DNA of 64,000 bases from Oceanobacillus oncorhynchi. GTDB taxonomy: Bacteria > Bacillota > Bacilli > Bacillales > Amphibacillaceae. The notes below the pieces were generated by a model. The model was not told the DNA's origin and did no database searches. It was given only the letters and a program-made list of their open reading frames with translations. The stretch lies in assembly GCF_000821065.1 (NCBI RefSeq), contig NZ_CDGG01000001.1, forward strand, positions 2,418,001 through 2,482,000. The letters run 5' to 3'. The stretch's first letter is position 1. Every line of letters starts with the position of its first letter. This document shows positions 16,988-25,550 of this stretch, one piece after another. Position numbers and translations under genes: made by a program.

Positions 16988-18481
16988 TTATTTTACAGAT
17001 TCTTCGTTTGCAGCTTCCACTTCATCAAGAGAGATGCCAATTGCTTCTGCAACGCCTTTTCCGTATTCTGGATCAGCTTTATAGCAATTGTTGATGTGAC
17101 GAAGTTTTACTGATTTTGTTGCTGGAGCAATATCATCCGCTGTATTTTGGAAAAGAGCTTGTTTTTGCTCATCAGACATTAAGCGGAATAGCTTACCTGG
17201 CTGTTCGTAGTAAAGCGCATCGTCCTCATCAAAATCAAAGTAATCAGCATCTACATCTGTGCCCAGCTGTAATGCAGGCTCCTGATGCTCTTTGCTGTCT
17301 TCCCATTCTCCATATTGGTTCGGGCTGTAGCTGACTTGTCCGCCAGTGTAAGGGACAACACGCATTGCGCCGTCACGATGATATGGGTGGAAGTTTTTCG
17401 CGTTTTTCGGATAGTTAACAGGGATTTGCCAGTGGTTCACGCCTAAACGGTAGCGCTGTGCATCTCCATAAGAGAATAGACGGCCTTGCAACATTTTATC
17501 TGGAGAGAAACCAATGCCAGGAACAATGTTTGTAGGAGCAAATGCAGCCTGTTCTACTTCTTCATGATAGTTTTCCGGGTTTTTATTCAGTTCTAATTCG
17601 CCAACTTCGATAAGCGGGAATTCATCTTTGTACCATACTTTTGTTAAATCGAATGGATTGTAAGGCATATTTTTAGCTTCTTCTTCAGTCATAACCTGAA
17701 TGTACATTTTCCATTTAGGGAAGTTTCCTTCTTCAATAGCAGTGTACAAATCACGTTGGTGACTTTCGCGGTCTTCACCGACAACTTTTGCAGCTTCTTC
17801 GTTTGTAAGGTTTTCGATACCTTGCTGTGTTCTGAAGTGGAATTTCACCCATACGCGCTCGTTATTTTCATTATATAAGCTGTATGCATGGCTTCCGAAT
17901 AAGTGCATGTTGCGGTAAGATTTTGGAATCCCGCGATCAGACATAACAACAGTTACCTGATGAAGTGCTTCTGGTAAATTAGACCAGAAATCCCAGTTTG
18001 CATCAGCATTCTTCATATTTGTTTTTGGATCACGTTTTACAACATGGTTCAAATCTGGGAAACGTTTAGGGTCTCTCATAAAGAATACAGGCGTATTATT
18101 ACCGACTAAGTCCCAGTTTCCTTCTTCTGTGTAGAATTTCATCGCAGTACCGCGGATGTCGCGTTCTGCATCAGCAGCTCCGCGTTCACCAGCTACGGTA
18201 GAGAAACGGATAAACATGTCTGTTTTCTTCCCGACTTCAGAGAAGACTTTTGCTTTTGTATATTTAGTAATGTCGTTAGTAATCGTTAATGTTCCATAAG
18301 CTCCGGATCCTTTTGCGTGCATACGGCGCTCAGGAATTACTTCGCGATCAAAGTGTGCAAGCTTTTCAAGAAACCAAAAATCTTCCATTAATAATGGACC
18401 ACGTTTACCGGCCGTTTTAGAATCATCATCATTTGGAACAGGAGCTCCAAATGCAGTGGTCATTTTTCTTTTTTCACTCAT
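16988..18481 (-). CDS. katA: Catalase, monofunctional heme type
   Basis: Decomposes hydrogen peroxide. 497 residues, the small-subunit clade. Catalytic His55 is in RRMHAKG, the distal Asn is in GNNTPVFF (127-134), and the heme-ligand Tyr338 is in [31 protein letters not shown] is intact. ATG 18481 follows TAGGAGGGAAA. A PerR-like operator lies 26-40 nt upstream, so peroxide induction is likely. B. subtilis has no catalase between tex and ydcK, so the gene appears to have been inserted into this otherwise conserved order. Confidence 0.97.
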   Translation of the reverse strand: MSEKRKMTTAFGAPVPNDDDSKTAGKRGPLLMEDFWFLEKLAHFDREVIPERRMHAKGSGAYGTLTITNDITKYTKAKVFSEVGKKTDMFIRFSTVAGERGAADAERDIRGTAMKFYTEEGNWDLVGNNTPVFFMRDPKRFPDLNHVVKRDPKTNMKNADANWDFWSNLPEALHQVTVVMSDRGIPKSYRNMHLFGSHAYSLYNENNERVWVKFHFRTQQGIENLTNEEAAKVVGEDRESHQRDLYTAIEEGNFPKWKMYIQVMTEEEAKNMPYNPFDLTKVWYKDEFPLIEVGELELNKNPENYHEEVEQAAFAPTNIVPGIGFSPDKMLQGRLFSYGDAQRYRLGVNHWQIPVNYPKNAKNFHPYHRDGAMRVVPYTGGQVSYSPNQYGEWEDSKEHQEPALQLGTDVDADYFDFDEDDALYYEQPGKLFRLMSDEQKQALFQNTADDIAPATKSVKLRHINNCYKADPEYGKGVAEAIGISLDEVEAANEESVK

Positions 18482-18506
18482 AGATAGTTTCCCTCCTATA
18501 TATTAA

Positions 18507-18521
18507 ATACAATTATTATAA
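18507..18521 (-). promoter_or_regulatory. PerR box upstream of katA
   Basis: On the minus strand TTATAATAATTGTAT matches the PerR consensus TTATAATNATTATAA at 12 of 14 defined positions. It includes a TATAAT that can serve as the -10 element, placing the repressor over the promoter. Confidence 0.75.
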
Positions 18522-18926
18522 TAACATAATAAATAGTAGATTGCTATTAATATTCTTGTTTAATTTGAATGACATTTTTTTATTTTGATATAGAAGTCCT
18601 TCTTGACGGTGGGTATCGTATTTTTAAGCAAATGTTAGTAAAGTGTTGTTTTCTTTTAGAATAAAATAATATATTAGATAAGTGATTCTACTAATTCTCA
18701 ATTAAGTTTTTTAAATGAGAATAAAACTCTTAGTATAACTGAAATATAAGATAGAGAATAGAAGTTCCGACAGCTTCTTTTTTATGTTAAAATGAGTTGT
18801 CATCAGTTAAACAATTTTTGGGAATGTCTGATGGCGTATAATAAAGAAGTATGTTTTGAATTGTCAGGAAGGTAAGAAGAACATTAAAATAATGAAGCTT
18901 TCTTTATATATTGGAGGTTGAAACAG
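18522..18926. other. Intergenic stretch between katA and the SprT-like gene
   Basis: About 400 bp without a gene. Two inverted repeats are visible: ATTCTCA/TGAGAAT (18694-18722, 15-nt loop) and CATCAG/CTGATG near 18802-18834. Neither has a T-run. They could be operators or part of a leader, but I cannot assign them. Confidence 0.5.
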
Positions 18927-19379
18927 ATGGACCCAATGCCGGAGGAAGAATTGTACCAGTTAGTTAATCAGCTGTCAGAAGCTTTCTTTAATAAAACGTT
19001 TATGGACAAAGTACGATTTAACTCCCGTCTGCGGACAACTGGAGGGAGATATATCCCAAGTAAACGATTAATTGAATTGAATCCCAAATATGTACTGGAA
19101 TCTGATAAGGAAGAGTTTCACGGGATTATTAAGCACGAGCTTTGTCATTACCATTTGCATATTGAAGGAAAAGGGTACCAGCATCGAGATAAAGATTTTA
19201 GAGAATTGCTTGCAAAAACGGGCTCTCCCCGTCATTGTAAACAGCTTCCTTCGAATCAGCAGCGCTACCAGCATATATATGAATGCCAAAAATGTAAAAT
19301 GGTTTATAAAAGAGTAAGGAAAGTAGATGTATCCAGGTATCGATGTGGAAAATGCAGGGGGAGATTACATCTGATTTAA
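18927..19379 (+). CDS. SprT-like zinc metalloprotease-fold protein (YdcK type)
   Basis: A 150-residue SprT-family protein. The zinc-binding/catalytic motif HELCH is at 70-74, followed by a third histidine in GYQHRDKDF, and the C-terminus has a zinc ribbon with CQKC and CGKC. ATG 18927 is 9 nt from TTGGAGG; an in-frame TTG at 18918 overlaps that site. It is located between tex/katA and the tRNA cluster, the same relative place as ydcK in B. subtilis. Substrate unknown. Confidence 0.9.
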   Translation: MDPMPEEELYQLVNQLSEAFFNKTFMDKVRFNSRLRTTGGRYIPSKRLIELNPKYVLESDKEEFHGIIKHELCHYHLHIEGKGYQHRDKDFRELLAKTGSPRHCKQLPSNQQRYQHIYECQKCKMVYKRVRKVDVSRYRCGKCRGRLHLI

Positions 19380-19555
19380 TTTTTTTCAATTAAGTATTGA
19401 CGAATAATATGATCCATGATAAATTAATGTAGCTGATATGAAATGACAGTTTTCATTCATTGCGAATGACCTGTTCAGCAGCTTTGTCGAATGGCTTGGA
19501 TTTTTGAATAACTTTCTAAGCGAAAAAAACTTTTCAAGAAATTTAACAGTTTTTG

Positions 19556-19584
19556 TTGACAAAAAACAGGATATATTGTATGAT
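19556..19584 (+). promoter_or_regulatory. Promoter of the eight-gene tRNA cluster
   Basis: TTGACA (19556-19561), 17-nt spacer, TATGAT (19579-19584): a near-consensus sigma-A promoter about 55 nt upstream of tRNA-Asn. Confidence 0.85.
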
Positions 19585-19642
19585 ATTTCTTGTTGTTGCG
19601 TAATTAGGATATTACATAGATAGTGACTGATTACTTTTATAT

Positions 19643-19717
19643 TCCACAGTAGCTCAGTGGTAGAGCAATCGGCTGTTAACCGATCGGTCGTAGGTTCGAA
19701 TCCTACCTGTGGAGCCA
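19643..19717 (+). tRNA. tRNA-Asn (GTT)
   Basis: 75-nt cloverleaf with TCCACAG/CTGTGGA acceptor stem, GGCTGTTAACC anticodon region and GGTTCGAATCC T-arm; CCA encoded. Confidence 0.97.
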
Positions 19718-19723
19718 TTATTT

Positions 19724-19814
19724 GGAGAAGTACTCAAGTGGCTGAAGAGGCGCCCCTGCTAAGGGTGTAGGTCGTGTAAGCGGCGCGAGGGTTCAAATCC
19801 CTCCTTCTCCGCCA
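19724..19814 (+). tRNA. tRNA-Ser (GCT)
   Basis: 91 nt with GGAGAAG acceptor, anticodon GCT in CCCTGCTAAGGG, a long variable arm and encoded CCA. Confidence 0.97.
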
Positions 19815-19830
19815 TTTTAATTTTCATAAT

Positions 19831-19902
19831 GGCCCGTTGGTCAAGCGGTTAAGACACCGCCCTTTCACGGCGGTAACACGGGTTCGAATCCCGTACGGGT
19901 CA
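19831..19902 (+). tRNA. tRNA-Glu (TTC)
   Basis: 72 nt, GGCCCGT/ACGGGTC acceptor, anticodon TTC in CGCCCTTTCACGGCG. CCA is not encoded. Confidence 0.96.
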
Positions 19903-19930
19903 TCTTTCTAAGAAATCAAAATAAATAATT

Positions 19931-20007
19931 GGTCCGGTAGTTCAGTTGGTTAGAATGCCTGCCTGTCACGCAGGAGGTCGCGGGTTCGAGTCCCGTCCGG
20001 ACCGCCA
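19931..20007 (+). tRNA. tRNA-Asp (GTC)
   Basis: 77 nt, GGTCCGG/CCGGACC acceptor, anticodon GTC in GCCTGTCACGC, CCA encoded. Identical to the copy at 61428-61504. Confidence 0.97.
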
Positions 20008-20014
20008 TTATAGT

Positions 20015-20089
20015 TGGGCCATAGCCAAGCGGTAAGGCATCGGGTTTTGATCCCGTGTACCCCAGGTTCGAATCCTGGTGGCCCAGCCA
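20015..20089 (+). tRNA. tRNA-Gln (TTG)
   Basis: 75 nt, TGGGCCA/TGGCCCA acceptor, anticodon TTG in CGGGTTTTGATCCCG, CCA encoded. Confidence 0.97.
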
Positions 20090-20182
20090 TTTTCTTTTTA
20101 GAAGGAATACATGATAATACTATTACAGATAATAGTATTTTTTTATTGATAGGGACTATAAATAATGACCTGTCATATATAG

Positions 20183-20258
20183 GAGCCATTAGCTCAGTCG
20201 GTAGAGCATCTGACTTTTAATCAGAGGGTCGAAGGTTCGAATCCTTCATGGCTCACCA
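20183..20258 (+). tRNA. tRNA-Lys (TTT)
   Basis: 76 nt, GAGCCAT/ATGGCTC acceptor, anticodon TTT in CTGACTTTTAATCAG, CCA encoded. Confidence 0.97.
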
Positions 20259-20268
20259 TTTTTATCTT

Positions 20269-20356
20269 GCGGATGTGGCGGAATTGGCAGACGCGCTGGA
20301 ATCAGGCTCCAGTGTCCGTTAAGGACGTGGGGGTTCGACTCCCTTCATCCGCACCA
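20269..20356 (+). tRNA. tRNA-Leu (CAG)
   Basis: 88 nt, GCGGATG/CATCCGC acceptor, anticodon CAG in CTGGAATCAGGCTCCAG, long variable arm, CCA encoded. Confidence 0.96.
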
Positions 20357-20370
20357 TTTTTTTATATTAT

Positions 20371-20454
20371 GCGGTCGTGGCGGAATGGCAGACGCGCCAG
20401 GTTGAGGGCCTGGTGGGTGAATAACCCGTGTGGGTTCAAATCCCACCGACCGCA
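20371..20454 (+). tRNA. tRNA-Leu (GAG)
   Basis: 84 nt, GCGGTCG/CGACCGC acceptor, anticodon GAG in CCAGGTTGAGGGCCTGG, variable arm present; the genome reads ATCA after the acceptor, so CCA is added post-transcriptionally. The equivalent gene in B. subtilis (trnS-leu2) is the ICEBs1 insertion site. Confidence 0.96.
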
Positions 20455-20473
20455 TCATATGTACAAACCAGTC

Positions 20474-20507
20474 ATATCAAGGGTTGCAGACCTTTGATAT
20501 TTTTTTA
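20474..20507 (+). terminator. Terminator of the tRNA cluster
   Basis: ATATCAAGGGT (20474-20484) pairs with ACCTTTGATAT (20490-20500) through one G-U; seven T follow. A second, weaker hairpin (about 20510-20543) also ends in a T-run. Confidence 0.88.
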
Positions 20508-20797
20508 TGCACTCATTTTTCTATATGAAATGGGTGTTTTTTTATATAGTTTTGACCAGTTTTTGACCATGTGAATAAATGGTAAAAATGAAACGTTCGG
20601 ATTTAGAATAAATCATCCAATTTGTCAGCAGTTTCTCTTTGCTTACTAGAGAACAACTAAACATTAATTATCGTAGTAATGGATGAGCGCCCCAGGCGTT
20701 CTTTAAAGGTTACGTGTTCTTCGCTTTGAGGAACTAGTAAAGCAACGGGGAAATTTTTATATTATGAATATTATAAATCTTTTATTGAGCTGGTTTA
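20508..20797. other. Intergenic stretch after the tRNA cluster
   Basis: Holds the second hairpin at 20510-20543 and two direct copies of TTTTGACCA (20550-20558 and 20561-20569), which resemble integrase arm-site repeats. Otherwise I see nothing until the decayed YoaZ-like frame. Confidence 0.4.
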
Positions 20798-21355
20798 TTG
20801 CCAGATTGGGAAGGTGCTTACTTATCAACAACATTAAATCAGAGGGAGGATTGGTCGGTTCATACGATTTCTTTGGAGGATACGGTAAGTTCCATTGGCG
20901 GTTTTAGAACTGCTGTCGATTAAATCATTGGTTCTGAACCTGAGGATGCTCATCTATTGGTAACGGTAGGCGGGAATACATGGAATAATGATTATAAAAA
21001 GCTTTTGCATCTAATCAAAACGGCATTTCAAAATAATATACCTGTTGGAGCTATATGCGGAGCTGTGGATTATTTAGCGAAAAACGGTTTTCTAAATCAT
21101 TATAATCATACGGGTAACTCTGTTGATGCTTGGAAGGGCTATGAAAATTATCATGCTAAGAGCAGTTTTTTTCAGCAGCAAGCAGTAACAGATAAAAATT
21201 TAGTCACTGCAAACGGAACAGCTCCGATTGAATTTACACATTTGATTTTAGAGTTGATCGAATTTGATACCTCCGAAAATATTAAAAAAATGATGTATAT
21301 GTATAAGCATGGATTTTATAAATACTGTGAAAAATATGGGAATCCGTTTAGATAA
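20798..21355 (+). pseudogene. Decayed DJ-1/PfpI-family gene (YoaZ-like)
   Basis: One frame reads LPDWEGAYLSTTLNQREDWS, continues to IGGFRTAVD, meets TAA at 20921-20923 and resumes IIGSEPEDAHLLVTVGG in the same frame, then AAICGAVD-like VGAICGAVDYLAKNG and ANGTAPIEFTHLI to a normal stop. The whole resembles YoaZ of B. subtilis, a DJ-1/PfpI glutamine-amidotransferase-like protein. The expected Tyr codon in VDYIIG has become TAA. Upstream of 20798 the frame meets TGA (20786) and TAA (20774), and no start is left. A 132-codon open frame from 20957 remains but lacks the N-terminal third. Confidence 0.85.
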
Positions 21356-21485
21356 TCTTCGCTTGAAATAAAATGAAAATTATAATTATAGTAGAATTGA
21401 GTATAGAGATTGGGGAGAATTGTCCTGAAATGAATATGACAAAAGGTTGTATCAGAATAGCTAGAAGGATTTGTGGAGGGATAAC

Positions 21486-21695
21486 GTGTCAAAAGGATTA
21501 AAAATTATCTTGCTTTGGTCGCTTGCTTTCCCTGCAATAATCACCATTGGCCGTATGATAATTGATTTTATTTTAGGCAGGGAAATGGAATTCATCTCAT
21601 ACACGGCTGTTTTTTTAGGCATAGGAGCAGCAGGATTGATTTTTGGCGGACCGCTAGTGTACCTTGTAACTAAATCTAAAGAGGAGAAATATTAA
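21486..21695 (+). CDS. Small two-helix membrane protein
   Basis: A 69-residue protein starting at GTG 21486 behind GGAGGG. Two hydrophobic helices (about 5-29 and 42-62) are joined by a charged loop GREMEF, and the tail is lysine-rich (TKSKEEKY). I do not recognise the family. It sits alone between the YoaZ-like pseudogene and a bidirectional terminator. Existence as a gene rests on the ribosome-binding site and the sensible membrane topology. Confidence 0.6.
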   Translation: MSKGLKIILLWSLAFPAIITIGRMIIDFILGREMEFISYTAVFLGIGAAGLIFGGPLVYLVTKSKEEKY

Positions 21696-21728
21696 TTTTT
21701 AAATCTATATAATGTTTTGGTCCGTTGT

Positions 21729-21778
21729 AAAAAAACAGGCACTTATTCCAATAATGGAAAGGGTGTCTGTTTTTTTTA
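21729..21778. terminator. Bidirectional terminator
   Basis: AAAAAAACAGGCACTT and AAGGGTGTCTGTTTTTTTT pair with minor mismatches, giving T-runs on both strands. It serves the small membrane-protein gene and the opposing FMN reductase gene. Confidence 0.8.
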
Positions 21779-21818
21779 GTGGAATTATTCTATTTTATAA
21801 ACTGTTGGATAATATAAC

Positions 21819-22400
21819 TTACACAAGGCTCTTTTCTTTTCTCACAGATTTAAGGGCATTGGACCAAGCGACAACATCATCAATCATTTCGCCAAATCTT
21901 GGTTTATGCACTTCCATTGGTGCAAAAGTTGCCATGTTCTCAAAGTCATTAAATAAGCTGAATGCACCTTGTGGTTCAACTGTAGCTACTTTTAAATTGG
22001 ATAACGTTGTACGTAATGCAAGGGAAGCTGCAATACCAAGCGTAGAGCCATAGCTTACGATGCCTGCTGCTTTATGATGCCACTCTGAACCTAAATAATC
22101 TAAATGATCCTTAAGGGACGAAGGGAAATTTTTATTATATTCCGGTGTAACAAAAATAAACCCGTCAAACGAATCAATTTTTCTTGACCATGCACGCTGT
22201 TCTTCTGTTGCGTATTCTTTATTTGTCATAAGCGGGGGGATTGCTTCATTGAAACGTCCAAGACCACTTTCTTTTATATCAACAATTTCAAATTCTGCGT
22301 CTATATCTTTATTATCTGCAAAATCTTTAACCCATTCTGCAACTTGTAAATTAACACGTACATCACGTGTGCTTCCTGTAATAATACCAATTCTTGTCAT
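21819..22400 (-). CDS. NAD(P)H-dependent FMN reductase / azoreductase-type flavoprotein
   Basis: A 193-residue flavodoxin-like reductase (FMN_red). GIITGSTRDVRVN is the flavin phosphate loop, and FVTPEYNKNFPSSLKDHLDYL with AAGIVSYGS is the characteristic substrate-side motif (cores TPEYN and VSYGS). It probably reduces quinones, azo or nitro compounds. ATG 22400 lies behind GGAGGTTACAGC. It is divergent from an HxlR-type repressor, which likely controls it, as YodB controls azoreductase genes in B. subtilis. Confidence 0.88.
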   Translation of the reverse strand: MTRIGIITGSTRDVRVNLQVAEWVKDFADNKDIDAEFEIVDIKESGLGRFNEAIPPLMTNKEYATEEQRAWSRKIDSFDGFIFVTPEYNKNFPSSLKDHLDYLGSEWHHKAAGIVSYGSTLGIAASLALRTTLSNLKVATVEPQGAFSLFNDFENMATFAPMEVHKPRFGEMIDDVVAWSNALKSVRKEKSLV

Positions 22401-22447
22401 GCTGTAACCTCCGTATAAATTTAGATGTAATGAATCAAATAATAAGT

Positions 22448-22467
22448 TTGTATTAATTTGATTACAA
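22448..22467. promoter_or_regulatory. Candidate HxlR operator in the divergent intergenic region
   Basis: Imperfect palindrome with arms TTGTA and TACAA separated by 10 nt, between the FMN reductase and HxlR genes. A separate 10-bp hairpin AAAGTGCCTT/AAGGCACTTT lies at 22484-22512 and could terminate or attenuate transcripts. Confidence 0.35.
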
Positions 22468-22591
22468 GAGTTATAATAAACCTAAAGTGCCTTTTTGAGA
22501 AGAAGGCACTTTATTTATACCTAGTTACTTTTAGGAAACCATTTGATATATAAGGGGTTCATGCATATATTTATAAAGGAGCGGTTGAAAA

Positions 22592-22966
22592 GTGAAGAAT
22601 ATAACGACAGGTGAAAATTGTGGAGAGCTTCAAGTTGCGTTAGATATTATTGTAGGAAAATGGAAACCGATTATTTTATTTCACCTTATGGAAAACGAAA
22701 AATTGCGTTTTAGTGAACTGCAGCGGGCTATTCCGGAAATCACTAAAAAAATGTTAACTTCCCAATTAAGAGAATTAGAATATAACGATATTGTTCATCG
22801 CAAGGTTTATCAGCAGGTGCCTCCAAAAGTGGAGTATTCTATGTCACCGTACGGTCATGGTTTAAAACCGTTATTAGTATCAATGAGAAGCTGGGGGACG
22901 GAGCATCTGGAACATTTGGAGAAATTATATGGAAAAGATAATGAAGAGCAGAAGGAACAAATATAA
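22592..22966 (+). CDS. HxlR-family winged-helix transcriptional regulator
   Basis: A 124-residue MarR/HxlR-type repressor. CGELQVALDIIVGKWKPIIL and LTSQLRELEYNDIVHRKVY are the family hallmarks (cores GKWKPIIL and LTSQLRELE). A single conserved cysteine is at position 10, where YodB and HypR have their thiol-stress sensor. GTG 22592 follows GGAGCGG. It probably represses the divergent FMN reductase gene and responds to electrophiles; both are inferences from the family and context. Confidence 0.9.
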   Translation: MKNITTGENCGELQVALDIIVGKWKPIILFHLMENEKLRFSELQRAIPEITKKMLTSQLRELEYNDIVHRKVYQQVPPKVEYSMSPYGHGLKPLLVSMRSWGTEHLEHLEKLYGKDNEEQKEQI

Positions 22967-23299
22967 TTCCCGATAAGTTGTAATACGAAGCGGAATGGTG
23001 TTTTCTATGAATTACTCACTTTGTTGTCCAGTAATAGTATGCTGATTAAGCTTGGATACTTTTGTGCTTTAAAAGTATAAATCATTTATGGATGTATAAC
23101 AAGGTTATAAAATGTCTTGATCAAAGAAGGGTTACATTAGTAGAGAGTATATCACGGACAATTGCCTGCAATGCTACCGTCTCATATCTGCCTCTGCTTG
23201 TAACCCCCCTGTATTTTTATAAATTATATTATTGAAATTACCAAACTGATTCAAGTATATGAAGGATGCTTTGACTTAAATATTAGGAGGACGAGATGA
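22967..23299. other. Intergenic region with a nested inverted-repeat structure
   Basis: No gene. Positions 23129-23206 form nested complementary segments: GGGTTACA/TGTAACCC, AGAG/CTCT, ACGG/CCGT and an inner ATTGC-CT-GCAAT hairpin, in that order from outside in. It resembles a structured leader RNA or a small palindromic element and lies 94 nt before the SDR start. I cannot match it to a known riboswitch. Confidence 0.5.
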
Positions 23300-24160
23300 A
23301 TGGAAGGGAGAACGGTTTTGATAACTGGAGCTAATTCAGGAATTGGATTCGCAACAGCTGCTATTTTAGCCAGGCAAGGCTGTCGTATCGTCTTAGTATG
23401 CAGAAATAAGCAAAAAGGGGAAGAAGCACGTCAAGAATTATTAGCTGCTGCTGATAATAAGGATATAGATTTACTGATCGCTGATTTGTCCTCACAGCAG
23501 GAGATTAGAAAGCTGGCAGAGCAGGTTCAGAAGCGCTATTCCAAATTAGATGTTCTCATAAACAATGCCGGCGGTGTATTCGGTCAGTATCAAGTCAATA
23601 ACGACGGCTTTGAAATGACTTTTGCGGTTAATTATTTAGCACCGTTTTTATTAACTCATCTGCTGCTTGATCAATTGAAGGCTTCCGGTTCAGGAAGAGT
23701 GGTTAATATCGCATCTGTCATGGAAGACAAAGAGTTTGAGCCGGATAATGCAGTAAATCAAACTGCTTCTGATTATTCGGGAATGCAGGCATATAAAACT
23801 GCAAAAACCGCTGTTCTGATGATGACGTATTATCTGAGTGAGCGCTTGTCAAACAGCGGTGTGACCGTCAATGCACTGCACCCAGGATTTATTTATACCC
23901 CTCAGGCAACCCGAATGGCACCGAAGTTTTTAAGACCAGTTATGAAGTTATTTTCAAAAAATCCAGAGCAAGGTGCCACTTTGCCTGCTTATTTGGCTTC
24001 ATCCAATGAAGTGAAAGATGTTACAGGGAAGTTTTTTAAAGATAATAAAATAGAACAGACTTCCCCTGTTTCGTATAATGAAGAACGCCAAAAAGATTTA
24101 TATATTAAAAGTCTTCAGTGGACGGGTTTAGAGGAATCTCCCTTTATAGAAAGTAATTAA
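23300..24160 (+). CDS. Short-chain dehydrogenase/reductase (retinol-dehydrogenase-like)
   Basis: A 286-residue Rossmann-fold oxidoreductase. Cofactor motif TGANSGIG is at about 9-16, the NNAG motif at about 88-91, the catalytic serine in NIASV, and YKTAK is the YxxxK catalytic pair. Residues after NPEQGA match the human RDH/WW-oxidoreductase-like branch rather than FabG. Arg39 after the second strand (CRNKQKG) suggests NADP(H). ATG 23300 lies about 10 nt after TAGGAGG. Substrate unknown. Confidence 0.88.
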   Translation: MEGRTVLITGANSGIGFATAAILARQGCRIVLVCRNKQKGEEARQELLAAADNKDIDLLIADLSSQQEIRKLAEQVQKRYSKLDVLINNAGGVFGQYQVNNDGFEMTFAVNYLAPFLLTHLLLDQLKASGSGRVVNIASVMEDKEFEPDNAVNQTASDYSGMQAYKTAKTAVLMMTYYLSERLSNSGVTVNALHPGFIYTPQATRMAPKFLRPVMKLFSKNPEQGATLPAYLASSNEVKDVTGKFFKDNKIEQTSPVSYNEERQKDLYIKSLQWTGLEESPFIESN

Positions 24161-24345
24161 CTTTATGAGCTTCTGCTTTACTGAAGAAGTTTTCATTTTA
24201 ATAAAGAAGGCAAAATTGCCATCTATGAAATCGAGAAACCGGGGTATAAGCGGTTTTCTGAGAATCAAAGCGGGAATCTAAAAATACTTCCTGGCATGTG
24301 CAGCAGCAGAAAAAAGTAAGTGCATGGCTGCTTTTTCAATTAATC

Positions 24346-24372
24346 ATATCAAGGGTATTAAACCCTTGATAT
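24346..24372. repeat. 11-bp-stem hairpin matching the tRNA-cluster terminator
   Basis: ATATCAAGGGT (24346-24356) and ACCCTTGATAT (24362-24372) are perfect arms around a 5-nt loop. The left arm with its preceding TC is identical to that at 20474. No T-run follows on either strand, so it is a poor terminator. Between the SDR gene and here, 24205-24320 reads like a short decayed coding fragment (GKIAIYEIEKPGY) with no start. Confidence 0.6.
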
Positions 24373-24377
24373 TCCAC

Positions 24378-25550
24378 TTAAACTAATTCTTTTGAACGTT
24401 TTTTTATAAGTAAATAAACTACATACATAATGAAAAATAAGACGTATACGAAGGCAGATACAATATAGATAGTCTGATAAGACGCTGCTTCTGCTATTAA
24501 TCCCAGTACCAATGAGCCGCCGCCTATCCCAATATCGAAAAAATTGAAGAAAGAGGCCATGGCATCTTCATGCTCCTGTTTATCGACTAGGTTGATACAC
24601 CAGGTTTGTATAGCAGGAAGCAATGCTCCGAAACCTAGACCGTAAAATATTGCTGCTGTAAAAAAGACCGTGTCTGTATTGGCAATATATAAAAGACCTA
24701 ATCCAATGATTGCAAAGATAGAACCTGGAATCAAGATGACGGCTGGTCCGTGCAAGTCAAACAGCCTGCCAGAAACCAATCGTACTGCAAAGCTGGCTGC
24801 CGCTATAACGAAGAAAAACAATCCTACATGAGAAAAATCCTTTTCCAAGGCATATAAAGAAAAGAATGACATGATTCCTCCTGCTGCCGTTCCGACTAAT
24901 AAAATCAGAAGGGCAGGGAAGAGAACTTTCTTTTCAAGAATTTTTGTCTTTACACTGGCTGTTCTATCTAATTCTCTTCCATTTGGTGCGCGTTTAATCA
25001 ATATGGCCATGATTACAGCCAGTATCAATACTGCCATTCCGCCTAAGAATAAGCGCTGAAAGTCATATAATTCCAGCGTTAAGATACCTATCATGGGACC
25101 GACAGAAATAGCAATCGTTTCACCCAGACCAAAATATCCAATTCCTTCTCCGAGCCGCTTTTTAGGAATGATTTCGGCTGCTAATGTAGCGAAATATGTC
25201 GTAATCAACCCAAACCCTGCTCCATGAAAAAGCCGAATAATCAATAGCGTAGTGATATCACTTGAAAGATAATAGGCTCCAGTCGCCAAGGCATTAATTA
25301 AAATACCTAGGATTAAGAGGAATTTTTTGTCCATTTTACTTGCTAGAAGACCAGCAAAAGGACGAGTCAGAATAGCAGATAACATAAATATTCCTGTGAC
25401 GATGCCGACTTGGCTGGCGCCGCCTCCAATTGCAGTAATAAAGAGAGGAAGCGTGGGAAGCAGCATCTCGAAAATCATAAAAACTAAACCGTTGGAAACC
25501 ACGATAAAGATAAAGGATAATGACCATATTTTGGTGTTTGAATCATGCAT
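24378..25550 (-). CDS. Major facilitator superfamily transporter
   Basis: A 390-residue protein with about twelve hydrophobic helices and the MFS loop motif after helix 2 (RPFAGLLASKMDKK), so a proton-coupled exporter is likely. The sequence resembles YwoG/YfmO-like drug efflux proteins, but I cannot name a substrate. ATG 25550 is the only start with helix 1 intact; its ribosome-binding site is weak (AGAAGGAG). No neighbour suggests a role. Confidence 0.85.
   Translation of the reverse strand: MHDSNTKIWSLSFIFIVVSNGLVFMIFEMLLPTLPLFITAIGGGASQVGIVTGIFMLSAILTRPFAGLLASKMDKKFLLILGILINALATGAYYLSSDITTLLIIRLFHGAGFGLITTYFATLAAEIIPKKRLGEGIGYFGLGETIAISVGPMIGILTLELYDFQRLFLGGMAVLILAVIMAILIKRAPNGRELDRTASVKTKILEKKVLFPALLILLVGTAAGGIMSFFSLYALEKDFSHVGLFFFVIAAASFAVRLVSGRLFDLHGPAVILIPGSIFAIIGLGLLYIANTDTVFFTAAIFYGLGFGALLPAIQTWCINLVDKQEHEDAMASFFNFFDIGIGGGSLVLGLIAEAASYQTIYIVSAFVYVLFFIMYVVYLLIKKRSKELV

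Noticed and set aside
18555-18618. Sigma-B promoter downstream of katA's start (GTTTAA at 18555 and GGGTAT at 18613, plus strand)
   Set aside because: The elements are over 50 nt apart, far outside the 12-15-nt spacing.
19386-19718. Minus-strand frame over tRNA-Asn and similar frames over other tRNA genes
   Set aside because: These are antisense tRNA translations commonly mis-called as proteins; the tRNA genes explain the sequence.
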